A stretch of DNA of 64,000 nucleotides from Prolixibacter bellariivorans ATCC BAA-1284 (GTDB lineage: Bacteria > Bacteroidota > Bacteroidia > Bacteroidales > Prolixibacteraceae), in the NCBI RefSeq assembly GCF_000621705.1, contig NZ_JHXO01000006.1, positions 372,001 through 436,000 on the forward strand. Direction: 5' to 3'. The translations under genes and the position numbers were made by a program. This document shows positions 54,614 to 63,999 of the stretch, piece by piece. A model generated the notes under the pieces. It made no database searches and was not told the origin of the DNA. It saw nothing but the letters and a program-made list of their open reading frames with translations. The stretch's first letter is position 1. Each line of letters starts with the position of its first letter.

Positions 54614-55594
54614 ATGAAGAAGCTAATCATACTAATTAACCTGTTTTTTTCTTTCTTCTTGTACGCGGGGTGCACTGAAGAATGGACAAATTACCGGATT
54701 GAGGATTCGTTTTCTCCGAAAAATGATATTCGGGCCATCTGTTTTGATCAGAATGGAAATCTGTGGGCTGGTACGTGGGCTGGTGTTTTCGAGTATGTTG
54801 ATGGAAAGTGGGAAACGAGAGGACCTGAAAGTTACGTAGAAACACTGTTTATCGCAGATGATAATACCAAATGGGCAGGCCTCTGGGGAGGCGGTGTCTA
54901 TAAAAGCAAAGATGGAGTTGAATGGGAAAAGGTCAAAGATGCATCTCCCACAAATTCGGTGAATACCATTTCAGCGGATAACAAAGGAAGTATATGGATT
55001 GGTGATTGGGGAGGGGGTGCTGTCAATCTGAACGGACAAGGCGAAATTGATGTGAATGAAAAAAACGGTGGTGTAACAAATCTCGATGGAACGCGCTGGA
55101 TCGTTTATAATGACCGTGAAGTGAATCTGGGGGACAACTCTGTCGTTGCGATGACGTGCGATTCCAAAAGCCGCATGTGGTTTGGAACCTATCACGGCCT
55201 TTCGAGATATGACATGGGTATCTGGACACTATTCAATAAAGAAAACAGTCTATTGCCGGATAACGACGTGTATTCCGTGACATCCGATTCCAAAGGGAAT
55301 ATATGGATTGGAACCTGTAATGGTCTTGCTCAGTTTGATGGGACAAACTGGACGATTTACAAAAAAGAAAACAGCGGACTGGTGGAGAATCTGATTCTGG
55401 CAATTGCTGAAGATTCGTATGGCAAAATCTGGGTGGGGACCAATAAAGGAGTATCCGTATTCGACGGAACAAAATGGAAAACCTATACTACGGCCAACAG
55501 TAAACTGATAGATAATCGGGTGCAATGTATTCGTGTATTAAAAAATAAAGTCTACATCGGGACAGGGAAGGGAATTTCAGAGGTCAGAGAATAA
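54614..55594 (+). CDS. Beta-propeller lipoprotein with two-component-regulator repeats
   Basis: A 326-residue lipoprotein (lipobox LYAGC) made of six or seven Reg_prop repeats, visible as recurring NLWAGTWAGV, SIWIGDWGGG, RMWFGTYHGLSRY, NIWIGTCNGLAQF, KIWVGTNKGVSVF and VYIGTGKGISEV. These repeats form a propeller in hybrid two-component sensors, but here there is no membrane segment, kinase or regulator domain after it. It may bind glycan or present a ligand. It starts 10 bases after the DUF4434 gene and is followed by a terminator. Confidence 0.9.
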   Translation: MKKLIILINLFFSFFLYAGCTEEWTNYRIEDSFSPKNDIRAICFDQNGNLWAGTWAGVFEYVDGKWETRGPESYVETLFIADDNTKWAGLWGGGVYKSKDGVEWEKVKDASPTNSVNTISADNKGSIWIGDWGGGAVNLNGQGEIDVNEKNGGVTNLDGTRWIVYNDREVNLGDNSVVAMTCDSKSRMWFGTYHGLSRYDMGIWTLFNKENSLLPDNDVYSVTSDSKGNIWIGTCNGLAQFDGTNWTIYKKENSGLVENLILAIAEDSYGKIWVGTNKGVSVFDGTKWKTYTTANSKLIDNRVQCIRVLKNKVYIGTGKGISEVRE

Positions 55595-55666
55595 TGAAAT
55601 ATATACAACAGCACTTGTTTTAATGGATCCTTTATAGGTTCGGATTCAACCTTTCGCATAGGGTGG

Positions 55667-55693
55667 GCCTCCGGGATATCCCGGAGGCTTTTT
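55667..55693 (+). terminator. Intrinsic terminator inside the utilisation locus
   Basis: GCCTCCGGG-ATAT-CCCGGAGGC followed by five T, about 70 bases after the propeller gene. The genes from 55766 onward therefore probably have their own promoter. Confidence 0.9.
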
Positions 55694-55765
55694 AGCTGAC
55701 TGTAGATGAGTGTTTTGTGACGACGAGCTAATCATATTTAATAAACTAACCTTTTCACTACGACT

Positions 55766-57733
55766 ATGAAGAAAATTATATTCGGATTTCTATCCCTTCT
55801 TTTACCTTTTTTTGTCCAATCAAAAACAATATGGCTAAATGAGTTGGATGTAAGCAGGATGTATCAGGACTGGGGAGCACCAATGGTGAATCGCTCAATT
55901 CTGGGCACTCAGTTGTCTGTAGCAGGCATAAAATATAAACGGGGCATCGGAACACATTCAATAAGTCGGTTTATCGTCCGGCTGGACGGCAAGGCAAAAT
56001 TTCTTTCCGGGCAGGTAGGTGCCGACGATCGGAATGACTTTGCAGGAAAGATGGAGTTTCAGATCCTGGCAGACCAGCAAATCATATGGCGAAGTGGTCT
56101 GATGCAAAAGGGAATGCCGGCGAAGTCTTTTAACATTACTCTGAAGGATATTAAAAAACTGGCATTTTTGGTGACAGAAGGCGGTGATGGCATAATGTAC
56201 GATCATGCCGATTGGCTTAATGTACGTTTTGAAACCGCAGGAGAGGTCGTTCCTGAAGCAGTGATGCCGGAACCGTTAAAAAACGAAAAGTATATCCTAA
56301 CTCCACAACCTTCGCCAAAGCCCAAAATCAACAATGCAAAAGTGTTTGGGGTAAGGCCCGGTAATCCTTTTTTACTGACAATTGCAGCCACCGGAAATCG
56401 CCCGATGTCTTTCTCAGTACAAAATATGCCGGAAGGGCTGGAACTGGATACCCAAACCGGGATTATCAGCGGAATGCTGATAAAACCAGGTACCTATAGT
56501 ATGATATTGCAAGCTAAAAATGAACTGGGAACCGATGCGAGAGTGGTCAGGGTTCAGGTGGGCGACGAAATTGCATTAACTCCTCCCATGGGATGGAATA
56601 GTTGGAATTGCTGGGGGCTGAAGGTTGATGAGCAGAAAGTGGTGGATGCTGCCAGCTTTATGAAGGAAAAACTGATGAACCATGGGTGGAGTTACATTAA
56701 TATAGACGATGGCTGGGAAGCTAATAAACGTTCTGCAAACGGGGACCTTGAGGGAAACGAAAAATTCCCTGATTTCAAGCGCTTGTGCGACTCTATTCAC
56801 GAAATGGGACTTAAGTTTGGTATCTATTCTTCACCCGGGCCAAGAACCTGTGGAGGTCATTTGGGAAGCTATGGTTATGAGGATATGGATGCGAGAACGT
56901 GGGCTGACTGGGGAGTAGATTATTTGAAATACGATTACTGCTATTACTCCGAAATTGCCCCGGTTCCAACCGAAGAACTAATTAAGGAACCATATATTGT
57001 GATGCGCGATGCGCTTGATGGAGTACCGAGGGATATTGTTTATTGCGTAGGTTTTGGTGCCCCGAATGTCTGGAATTGGGCTCGTGAAGCCGGGGGAAAT
57101 CAGTGGCGCACCACGCGCGATATTACCGATGAATGGAATATTGTCAGAAGTATTGGGTTCTTTCAGGATGTGTGTGCTCCTGTTACCCGTCCCGGGAAAT
57201 ATAATGATCCCGACATGCTTGTCGTCGGGAAACTGGGTATGGGTTGGGGAGCCAACGTGCATGAATCATATCTCACTCCCGATGAACAATATTCGCATAT
57301 TAGTTTGTGGTGTATTTTATCCTCCCCCCTGTTAATCGGTTGCGATATGAGCGATATGGACGATTTTACACTTAACCTGTTGACCAACGATGAGGTAATT
57401 GGTGTTGATCAGGATCCAGCAGTGATGCCGGCCCATAAAATAATGGTAGATAATGGCCAGATTTGGTACAAATATCTTGAAGACGGATCCATTGCTGTGG
57501 GCTTCTTTCACGTCGATCCTTATTTCATTTTATGGAATAAAGAAGAAAGCGAGACCATTCAAAAGAAAAAGTATGATATGAGCCTCGATTTCGCTTTCCT
57601 CAATCTATCCGGTAAAGTAGTTGTCCGTGATTTGTGGCGGCAAAAGGATCTGGGGACTTTTGAAAATAACTTTTCAACCGAAGTACCATATCATGGAGTG
57701 ACCTTTGTGAAGCTAACACCGGCAACCAACTAA
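55766..57733 (+). CDS. GH27 alpha-galactosidase with N-terminal NPCBM domain
   Basis: A 655-residue exported enzyme. After a signal peptide come an NPCBM carbohydrate-binding domain (about 20-155), a putative-Ig segment (about 185-265) and a GH27 catalytic barrel (about 275-560) starting TPPMGWNSWNCWG. The nucleophile Asp is in VDYLKYDYC and the acid/base Asp in WRTTRDITDEW. A C-terminal beta domain ends it. It removes terminal alpha-galactose (possibly alpha-N-acetylgalactosamine or beta-L-arabinopyranose) from the locus substrate. Confidence 0.95.
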   Translation: MKKIIFGFLSLLLPFFVQSKTIWLNELDVSRMYQDWGAPMVNRSILGTQLSVAGIKYKRGIGTHSISRFIVRLDGKAKFLSGQVGADDRNDFAGKMEFQILADQQIIWRSGLMQKGMPAKSFNITLKDIKKLAFLVTEGGDGIMYDHADWLNVRFETAGEVVPEAVMPEPLKNEKYILTPQPSPKPKINNAKVFGVRPGNPFLLTIAATGNRPMSFSVQNMPEGLELDTQTGIISGMLIKPGTYSMILQAKNELGTDARVVRVQVGDEIALTPPMGWNSWNCWGLKVDEQKVVDAASFMKEKLMNHGWSYINIDDGWEANKRSANGDLEGNEKFPDFKRLCDSIHEMGLKFGIYSSPGPRTCGGHLGSYGYEDMDARTWADWGVDYLKYDYCYYSEIAPVPTEELIKEPYIVMRDALDGVPRDIVYCVGFGAPNVWNWAREAGGNQWRTTRDITDEWNIVRSIGFFQDVCAPVTRPGKYNDPDMLVVGKLGMGWGANVHESYLTPDEQYSHISLWCILSSPLLIGCDMSDMDDFTLNLLTNDEVIGVDQDPAVMPAHKIMVDNGQIWYKYLEDGSIAVGFFHVDPYFILWNKEESETIQKKKYDMSLDFAFLNLSGKVVVRDLWRQKDLGTFENNFSTEVPYHGVTFVKLTPATN

Positions 57734-57747
57734 AAAAGAACACGACA

Positions 57748-58725
57748 ATGAAAATGAGAGTTTCTTTAATACTGGCCATTGTCCTTTCAACATTAGACGC
57801 GTTTTCTGCTAAACCTGTCCTGTCGTTTAAAAACGGAACATTTAAGATTATTCAATTTACCGATTTGCACTGGATTAAAGGCCATGAATATGCGGCATAT
57901 AATGATAGCACTGTTCAATTAATGCACCGATTAATTCAGGAAGAACAGCCTGATTTGGTTATCATTACAGGTGATGTAGTAGTTTCAAAAGGAGCAGAAG
58001 AGGGATGGAAAGAAATAACCCGTCCTATGACTGACCTAAAAGTACCGTTTGCCATTGTGTTTGGCAATCACGATACCGAATCGGATATGTCCAAAAATGA
58101 GGTACTTCAACTTTTGCAAAAGAACCCCTACAATCTCAGCGGGAATAGCGACAAATCACTGTTGGGAGAAGGCAATTGCTTTTTGGAAGTGAAATCTGTT
58201 GATACGCGAAAAACAGAGTGTTTGTTATATCTTTTGGATTCTCATGCCTACTCACCGATGCCCCAGGTGGAGGGATACGATTGGATCAAAAATGATCAGA
58301 TTCAGTGGTACCGTCGCACAAGTAAACGCTTCAGTTCTGAGGCGGGAAAGATGATTCCTGCACTGGCATTTTTCCACATACCGTTTCCGGAATATGAGCT
58401 TGTTCGTAATCAGGAAAATGTACTTGGAAATCATTCTGAAACGGTTTGTTCTCCTTCTTTAAACAGCGGGCTTTTTGCTTCGTTTGTCGAAATGGGAGAT
58501 GTAATGGGTGTTTTTGTCGGACACGATCATAACAACGATTTTGCCGGGGAATTGGATGGAATCTGTTTGGCGTATGGCCGTAAAACCGGCTATGCTTCTG
58601 CATATCACGAAGTCCTGAAGCGGGGAGCACGTGTAATTGTCCTTCATGAAAATGAAAGAGCGTTTGACAGTTATATCAGAACATCTGGAGGACAGGAATT
58701 TGATTATTTATTTTTATCGAAGTAA
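57748..58725 (+). CDS. Exported calcineurin-like metallophosphoesterase
   Basis: A 325-residue enzyme with a signal peptide (about 1-21). Dimetal motifs are complete: FTDLHW, ITGDVVV, FGNHDTE, FHIPFPE and VFVGHDHNND. It resembles purple-acid-phosphatase-like phosphoesterases of Bacteroidota. It lies 14 bases after the GH27 gene and before the glycerophosphodiesterase gene, so it may release phosphate from the same substrate. Monoester or diester preference is unknown. Confidence 0.93.
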   Translation: MKMRVSLILAIVLSTLDAFSAKPVLSFKNGTFKIIQFTDLHWIKGHEYAAYNDSTVQLMHRLIQEEQPDLVIITGDVVVSKGAEEGWKEITRPMTDLKVPFAIVFGNHDTESDMSKNEVLQLLQKNPYNLSGNSDKSLLGEGNCFLEVKSVDTRKTECLLYLLDSHAYSPMPQVEGYDWIKNDQIQWYRRTSKRFSSEAGKMIPALAFFHIPFPEYELVRNQENVLGNHSETVCSPSLNSGLFASFVEMGDVMGVFVGHDHNNDFAGELDGICLAYGRKTGYASAYHEVLKRGARVIVLHENERAFDSYIRTSGGQEFDYLFLSK

Positions 58726-58806
58726 GATTTTGTTATTTGATAATGAGTGTCTTAACTTGAGAGTGTCTTAGCCGGAAATGTTAAAGCATTCTTTTAAGAA
58801 TTCAAT

Positions 58807-59868
58807 ATGAGAAACCTATTTCAGATATTGAGTGGGCTAGGGTTGACTATTATCTTCTCTTTACAGGTAAGTGCTGGTAACAGGCAAACGACTCTGCTGG
58901 TTTTAACCAACTACAGGATTCCACTGAATCAAAAGGGAGCTTTCATTGGCAGGTTTGTAATATCAGGCAATTTTGCGAAAGGCAACATTGTATTGCAAAA
59001 AGATACTGCAGGTTTGTTTCGTATCGATCGGGAAGGGAAGGTTTATTTAAAGAGCTCAACCCGGTTAACCGCTGCAACACCTGGCTTCTGTTATGGAATA
59101 ACTGTTGGGTTCGGTGAAAAATCAGTTGAATATAATCTGGTTAAAGATGAATTTATCCATACTCCGGTCGTCGCTCACCGGGGAGCATGGAAAAATCAAC
59201 CGGGAAGTGAGAATTCTATAAGCTCTTTAAAAAATGCGATTGCTCTCGGGTGTGCAGCTTCTGAGTTTGATGTTTGGTGGTCGGCCGATCATGTTCCAGT
59301 AATTTGTCACGATCCTTCAATTGGAGGAAAGGTAGTAGAAAAAACCACGGCAAAAGAGCTGCATGCCATTGATCTCGAAAACGATGAAGGTGTTCCTAGT
59401 CTGGAGCAATACCTGAAAACAACAGTTCTGCAAAACAAAACTCGCCTGGTGTTGGAAATCAAATCGTCACAAATCAGTCAGCAACGAACTCTGGAATTGA
59501 CTGATGCCGTGGTTCGCATGGTACATGACCTGAAAGCTCAGGCCTGGGTGGATTATATTAGTTTCAATTATGGTGCATTACTGCGTATCCGGGAACTGGA
59601 TCCGACAACTCATATTGCTTACTTGATGGATGATAAATCCATAGAAACTCTAGTATCTGATAAAATATCAGGTCTAGATTATCCTTTTTATTCTTTTCAG
59701 CGTGATTCGTCATTGATTGGTAAAGCACACAAAGTTGGCCTCACTGTAAATGTTTGGACTGTAAACGATGCAGAAGAATTGGTTCATTATTTAAACGAAG
59801 GTGTTGACTTTATAACCACCAACGAACCAGAGCAGTTAGTTCAACTGGTAGACGAGAAAAATAAATGA
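58807..59868 (+). CDS. Exported glycerophosphodiester phosphodiesterase
   Basis: A 353-residue protein with a signal peptide (about 1-22), a beta-rich cadherin-like N-terminal part (about 27-110) and a GDPD barrel starting VAHRGAWKNQPGSENS. EFDVWWSADHVPVICHDP supplies the catalytic Glu-Asp and His, and LVLEIKS the metal-binding Glu. It hydrolyses glycerophosphodiesters. In this locus the diester may link glycerol or a sugar alcohol to galactose units. Confidence 0.93.
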   Translation: MRNLFQILSGLGLTIIFSLQVSAGNRQTTLLVLTNYRIPLNQKGAFIGRFVISGNFAKGNIVLQKDTAGLFRIDREGKVYLKSSTRLTAATPGFCYGITVGFGEKSVEYNLVKDEFIHTPVVAHRGAWKNQPGSENSISSLKNAIALGCAASEFDVWWSADHVPVICHDPSIGGKVVEKTTAKELHAIDLENDEGVPSLEQYLKTTVLQNKTRLVLEIKSSQISQQRTLELTDAVVRMVHDLKAQAWVDYISFNYGALLRIRELDPTTHIAYLMDDKSIETLVSDKISGLDYPFYSFQRDSSLIGKAHKVGLTVNVWTVNDAEELVHYLNEGVDFITTNEPEQLVQLVDEKNK

Positions 59869-59986
59869 TATAAAGAAATATAAGGAAGAAAAATAATGAC
59901 TATCAGAGGACAAATACCGATAGGGTGAGCATGACTCAATCTTCGATTACTTACTTGCGCGAAGTGGAGTTGTAAAATCAATTACT

Positions 59987-61534
59987 ATGAGGATATATAT
60001 TTTTTTAATCGCCACTTGTTTGACGATTAACGTTGTTGTCTCCTGTTCGGCAGAAAAACAGAATGACATCTGTTCTTCCGTACCAACAGAGATAACCATG
60101 TCCAAGGCACTTCTTGCTGATAAAATAAAAGGCGGTTGGGCTGGACAAACCATCGGTTGTACCTATGGCGGCCCTGTTGAGTTTATTTACAACGGAACCC
60201 TGATTCAGGATTATATTCCGATTCAATGGCCCGATGGTGCGATTAAAAAATATTATGATACTTTCCCCGGATTATACGATGATGTATATATGGATCTCAC
60301 GTTTGTTGCTGTTTTCGACCGGTTGGGAATTGATGCTCCAATCGATTCTATAGCAAAGGCTTTTGCAACTTCAGAGTATCCGTTGTGGCATGCTAACCAA
60401 CAGGCTCGTTACAACATTCTTCACGGAATAAAGCCAACAGAGTCCGGAAATTGGCTCAATAATCCGCATGCTGATGATATTGACTATCAGATTGAAGCGG
60501 ATTATGCAGGTTTAATGTCACCCGGAATGCCCAATACCGCAAGCCGGTTCTCCGACAAAATTGGCCATATGATTTGCTACGGTGATGGCTGGTATGGAGG
60601 TGTTTTTGTTGGAGCAATGTATTCACTGGCTTTTGTTTTAGACGATGTTGAAGCAGTTGTAACCGAAGCTTTAAAAACAATTCCGGAGGAAAGTTCCTTT
60701 CACCGGTGCATTGCCGACGTAATCAAGTGGCACGCTGAGTATCCTGACGATTGGAAGCAAACCTGGTTTGAATGTCAGAAGAAGTGGAGTGAGGATTATG
60801 GTTGTCCCGATGGTGTGTTTAATCCCTTGGACATCGATGCGAAAATTAACAGTGCATACGTGGTAATCGGATTACTTTACGGCCGGGGAGATTATACAAA
60901 AACACTCCACATTGCAACACGTTGCGGACAGGATGCGGACTGTAATCCGGCTACTGCCGGAGGAATTCTGGGAACTATGTTGGGATACAGTCATATTCCC
61001 GAATACTGGAAGAAAAATCTGTATGAAGTGGAAGACCGTGATTTTGCTTATACCAATCTTTCATTGAATGATGTGTATAACTTGGGATTGAAACAAGCTT
61101 TGCAGGTAGTTCTGAAAAACGGAGGAGAGTTAAACGATTCCCGGGTAACAATTGCCTGCCAAAAACCAGTTCCGGTACAACTGGAACAATCATTTGAAGG
61201 ACATTTTCCGGTTGACAGAAAACCCCTGAATCTTCAGTTGCCGAAAGAAGAAACTAATGTGACTTTTAACGGGGTTGGGGCAGTGATACGTGGTTATACA
61301 CGGTGTCCGGACGAAGATTATGTGGCAAAAATTGCTGTGTCTGTTGACGGAAATGAAGCCGAAACCATTCTTTTGCCGGTAGCATCCTCTCCTGCCCGGA
61401 GAGTAGATGTATTTTGGAAATACCAATTGCCCAAAACGAACCATATCATTGCTTTCAAATGGTTAAATCCCAAAAAGGAAGCGAGTGTAAATTTGGGAGA
61501 TGCTCTCATTTATTCTGACAAGTTGATTCAATAG
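59987..61534 (+). CDS. ADP-ribosylglycohydrolase-family lipoprotein
   Basis: A 515-residue protein with a lipobox (VVVSC, Cys20), an all-alpha ADP-ribosylglycohydrolase-like domain (about 40-370) and a C-terminal beta-sandwich (about 395-510). Metal motifs are LYDDVYMDLTF and GQDADCNPATAGGILG, as in this superfamily. True ADP-ribose targets are unlikely outside the cytoplasm; members in glycan loci probably act on other glycosides. It is the last gene of the rightward arm. Confidence 0.88.
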   Translation: MRIYIFLIATCLTINVVVSCSAEKQNDICSSVPTEITMSKALLADKIKGGWAGQTIGCTYGGPVEFIYNGTLIQDYIPIQWPDGAIKKYYDTFPGLYDDVYMDLTFVAVFDRLGIDAPIDSIAKAFATSEYPLWHANQQARYNILHGIKPTESGNWLNNPHADDIDYQIEADYAGLMSPGMPNTASRFSDKIGHMICYGDGWYGGVFVGAMYSLAFVLDDVEAVVTEALKTIPEESSFHRCIADVIKWHAEYPDDWKQTWFECQKKWSEDYGCPDGVFNPLDIDAKINSAYVVIGLLYGRGDYTKTLHIATRCGQDADCNPATAGGILGTMLGYSHIPEYWKKNLYEVEDRDFAYTNLSLNDVYNLGLKQALQVVLKNGGELNDSRVTIACQKPVPVQLEQSFEGHFPVDRKPLNLQLPKEETNVTFNGVGAVIRGYTRCPDEDYVAKIAVSVDGNEAETILLPVASSPARRVDVFWKYQLPKTNHIIAFKWLNPKKEASVNLGDALIYSDKLIQ

Positions 61535-61808
61535 AATATTCTATACCGGCGGTATTGCTTTTGCGTGGATATCAGTGTTGTTGGAGAGTACAGTCAAATG
61601 CGAATAAACAGACTTCAACAAGATGGGTGTATGAATATTTTACTCGGTTATGTCATGTGAGCTTTGAACTCAAAAATTCTGCTAAACCTAAGTAGCGAAA
61701 AATGACTTCTTACACAGCTATTGTTATTTTCTCCACGGAGCCTCTCTATTGATAGATACAGGATTGGGAATTAGTCCAACTTGTTACATCTGTCCTTGCA
61801 TAAAATTG
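61535..61808. other. Non-coding stretch at the end of the utilisation locus
   Basis: ATACCG-G-CGGTAT (about 61544-61556) is a small hairpin with a weak T-rich tail and may end the operon. I see nothing else in this stretch. Confidence 0.25.
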
Positions 61809-62669
61809 TTAGATATACAGAGACGTAATCACAAAGACAGCGAAGATAACACTGGCCACACCGTTGGTGGTCCCAAATGCCAGACCTACTTTGCTCAGGT
61901 CGTCGTGTTTCACAATGCTTTGCTGGTAAGTTAGTAATCCAATAAAAATGGCAGCCCCTGTCCAAAACAACCAGTTGGCATGCAAATCAATACCGGCCCA
62001 TACCACCATGATGGCCGCCAGTACATGAATGAATGCTGAGAACCTTAGTGCTTTCTTCACGCCAAGTAAAACCGGAACACTGTTCAACCCCTTTTCCCGA
62101 TCGAACTCTACATCCTGCGAAGCATAGATGATATCGAATCCGCTGACCCAGAAAAAAACAATAAACGAGAAAAGGATGGGAACCAATGCGAATTTTCCGG
62201 CTACGGATAAATACGCACCAATGGGAGCCAATGCCAATCCGGCGCTCAACACAAAATGGCAAAGCGGCGTAATGCGCTTCATGTAACTGTAACCCATCAC
62301 AACTATCAGGGCAATGGGTGAGAGGAAGAAGACCAGCTGGTTGATAAACCATGTGGTGGCAACAAACAGGATTGCATTGATGGCAACAAATACAGCAGCA
62401 TTGCGAGGGGTAACGATACCAGCGGGAATTTCACGTTGTGCTGTGCGGGGATTTTCTGCATCAATTTCCCGGTCGAGATACCGGTTGAACCCCATGGCGG
62501 TGTTCCGGGCAAAAACCATACAAAGCAGAACGGCGATCAATTCTTCCCAGCGAAAGATAGATGTTGTTTGGGTAATAGCCAGTGTGAAACCGATAAGTGC
62601 AAATGGCAACGCAAAAATGGTATGTTCGAATTTTACGAGGCTGGCGTAATTACGTATTTTCGTTATCAT
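61809..62669 (-). CDS. UbiA-family polyprenyltransferase (menaquinone pathway, MqnP-like)
   Basis: A 286-residue membrane prenyltransferase with eight or nine helices. The two Asp-rich motifs are NRYLDREIDAENPRTAQREI (first, NxxxDxxxD) and DIIYASQDVEFDREKGLNSV (second). This subgroup, annotated as 4-hydroxybenzoate octaprenyltransferase-like, serves the futalosine route to menaquinone in many Bacteroidota without ubiquinone. No other mqn genes are in the window, so the role rests on family knowledge. Monocistronic. Confidence 0.9.
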   Translation of the reverse strand: MITKIRNYASLVKFEHTIFALPFALIGFTLAITQTTSIFRWEELIAVLLCMVFARNTAMGFNRYLDREIDAENPRTAQREIPAGIVTPRNAAVFVAINAILFVATTWFINQLVFFLSPIALIVVMGYSYMKRITPLCHFVLSAGLALAPIGAYLSVAGKFALVPILFSFIVFFWVSGFDIIYASQDVEFDREKGLNSVPVLLGVKKALRFSAFIHVLAAIMVVWAGIDLHANWLFWTGAAIFIGLLTYQQSIVKHDDLSKVGLAFGTTNGVASVIFAVFVITSLYI

Positions 62670-62797
62670 AGTATAAACATCGCTTAGTAATCGATGGACA
62701 AAAATAGAAAGTTTGCGCTATATTGAGCCTGATAAATTACCTACACCAGATATTCTCCTTATTTTTGGCCTCTGTAAACCCGTTAAAAGAAGTCTCA

Positions 62798-63172
62798 ATG
62801 AAAGAATTCAAGAAATATTTTAAGCTGAAAGCATCGCCTGCCGATGTGTACAATGCGTTGGTTAATCCGGTTATGCTGGAGATTTGGACGGGTGAACCGG
62901 CTGTTATGAGTACGGAGCCGGGCTCGCGTTTTAGCTTGTGGGACGGAGCCATTTCGGGAGAGAATGTGGAATTTGAGCAGGACACGCGAATCGTACAGAA
63001 ATGGTATTTTGGAGAGGACGAAGATTCGGTTGTCACCATAAAACTACATCCCGATAAGGGGGGAACCAGTATGGAAGTTCACCAGACCAACATTCCTGAT
63101 GGAGCTTTTGATAACATGAAAAGCGGTTGGGAAGAAGACTATTACGGAAGTCTGGCCGAATTGTTTGTTTAA
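62798..63172 (+). CDS. AHSA1/START-like (SRPBCC) domain protein
   Basis: A 124-residue SRPBCC-fold protein (MKEFKKYFKLKASPADVYNAL ... SRFSLWDGAISGENVEF ... SGWEEDYYGSL). The fold has a deep ligand cavity; bacterial members have no fixed function, and some resemble the Hsp90 co-chaperone Aha1. The start at 62798 is chosen because relatives begin here; a longer frame to 62723 has no domain support. It converges with the GNAT gene, 15 bases apart. Confidence 0.85.
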   Translation: MKEFKKYFKLKASPADVYNALVNPVMLEIWTGEPAVMSTEPGSRFSLWDGAISGENVEFEQDTRIVQKWYFGEDEDSVVTIKLHPDKGGTSMEVHQTNIPDGAFDNMKSGWEEDYYGSLAELFV

Positions 63173-63187
63173 ACCGGTTTCCCTGAA

Positions 63188-63688
63188 TTAGTTCAACGGA
63201 AGCCGCATTTTGTAATCATCCATGATGAAGCCGTTGCCAATGTCGGCGACGGTTGGCCCCAGATTGAGGAATCCCATCTTTTCGTAGGCAGCAATACTGT
63301 TCGAGTTGAATTTATTCACCGTAAGGGAAATGCCTTTCAACTTTCTTTCACGAGCGTATTGACGAATGAAATCCAGTGCTTCCTTTCCGTAGCCTCTCCC
63401 GCGTTGTGAGCTTTGTACGTAATACTTACTCAGGAATAGCTCTTGTTCTCTGATTTGTATCCCCACATAACCAACGGCTTCCTCTTCAGCATAAATCAGA
63501 AAATAGATATAGCCTTCGTTCTCAATCTGATTGGAAATGGCCGGAATTGATTGGTATTTTTCGACCATATAATCGACTTGTTCCTGCCCAATGATGGGAA
63601 CATAATGTTCATTCCAGATTTCTACTGCCAGCCGGGCCACTGTTTCAATGGATTTCTGACTGGATACCGGTTTCATGGTAATTTTCAT
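63188..63688 (-). CDS. GNAT-family N-acetyltransferase
   Basis: A 166-residue acetyltransferase (169 if the Met at 63697 is used). The acetyl-CoA-binding motif is SSQRGRGYGKEALD (Q/R-x-x-G-x-G/A type), followed by NSIAAYEKMGF, which is typical of the C-terminal GNAT strand. Acceptor unknown; RimI-like and small-molecule acetyltransferases both fit. It is 44 bases after the macro-domain gene and probably co-transcribed. Confidence 0.9.
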   Translation of the reverse strand: MKITMKPVSSQKSIETVARLAVEIWNEHYVPIIGQEQVDYMVEKYQSIPAISNQIENEGYIYFLIYAEEEAVGYVGIQIREQELFLSKYYVQSSQRGRGYGKEALDFIRQYARERKLKGISLTVNKFNSNSIAAYEKMGFLNLGPTVADIGNGFIMDDYKMRLPLN

Positions 63689-63732
63689 GGAGACCAAAAT
63701 AGCAAAAAGAGATAAAAAATTGGTTGGATTGA

Positions 63733-63999
63733 TTAACGTAAAGCTTCCTGGTAAAGTGAATAATTTTCATCGTCGAAACAGCAGAAAATAATTTCATCAG
63801 GTAATGGAGAGCTTTCTACAAACTGTTTCACTTCGGCCACAGCAATGCGGGCTGCTTCCCCTTTCGGGAAATGATAAACGCCCGTACTGATATTGGGAAA
63901 AGCGATTGATTTCAATTTGTGCTCAGCGGCAATTTCCAAGCTGCACCGGTAACATGAGGCGAGTAATTCACGCTCTTTGTAACTGCCTCCCGACCAAAC
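63733..63999 (-). CDS. Macro-domain protein (5' end outside window)
   Basis: The frame is open to the window edge. It reads VWSGGSYKERELLASCYRCS, then AFPNISTGVYHFPKGEAA and DEIIFCCFDDENYSLY, the C-terminal half of a macro domain of the YmdB/O-acetyl-ADP-ribose deacetylase type. The loop STGVYHFP binds the ADP-ribose distal phosphate. Relatives remove ADP-ribose or acetyl-ADP-ribose. The ATG and the first part of the domain lie beyond 64000. Confidence 0.93.
   Translation of the reverse strand, partial: VWSGGSYKERELLASCYRCSLEIAAEHKLKSIAFPNISTGVYHFPKGEAARIAVAEVKQFVESSPLPDEIIFCCFDDENYSLYQEALR

Noticed and set aside
61749-61934. 61-residue frame near the end of the prenyltransferase gene
   Set aside because: It is mostly antisense to the C-terminus of the UbiA-family gene and has no family features.
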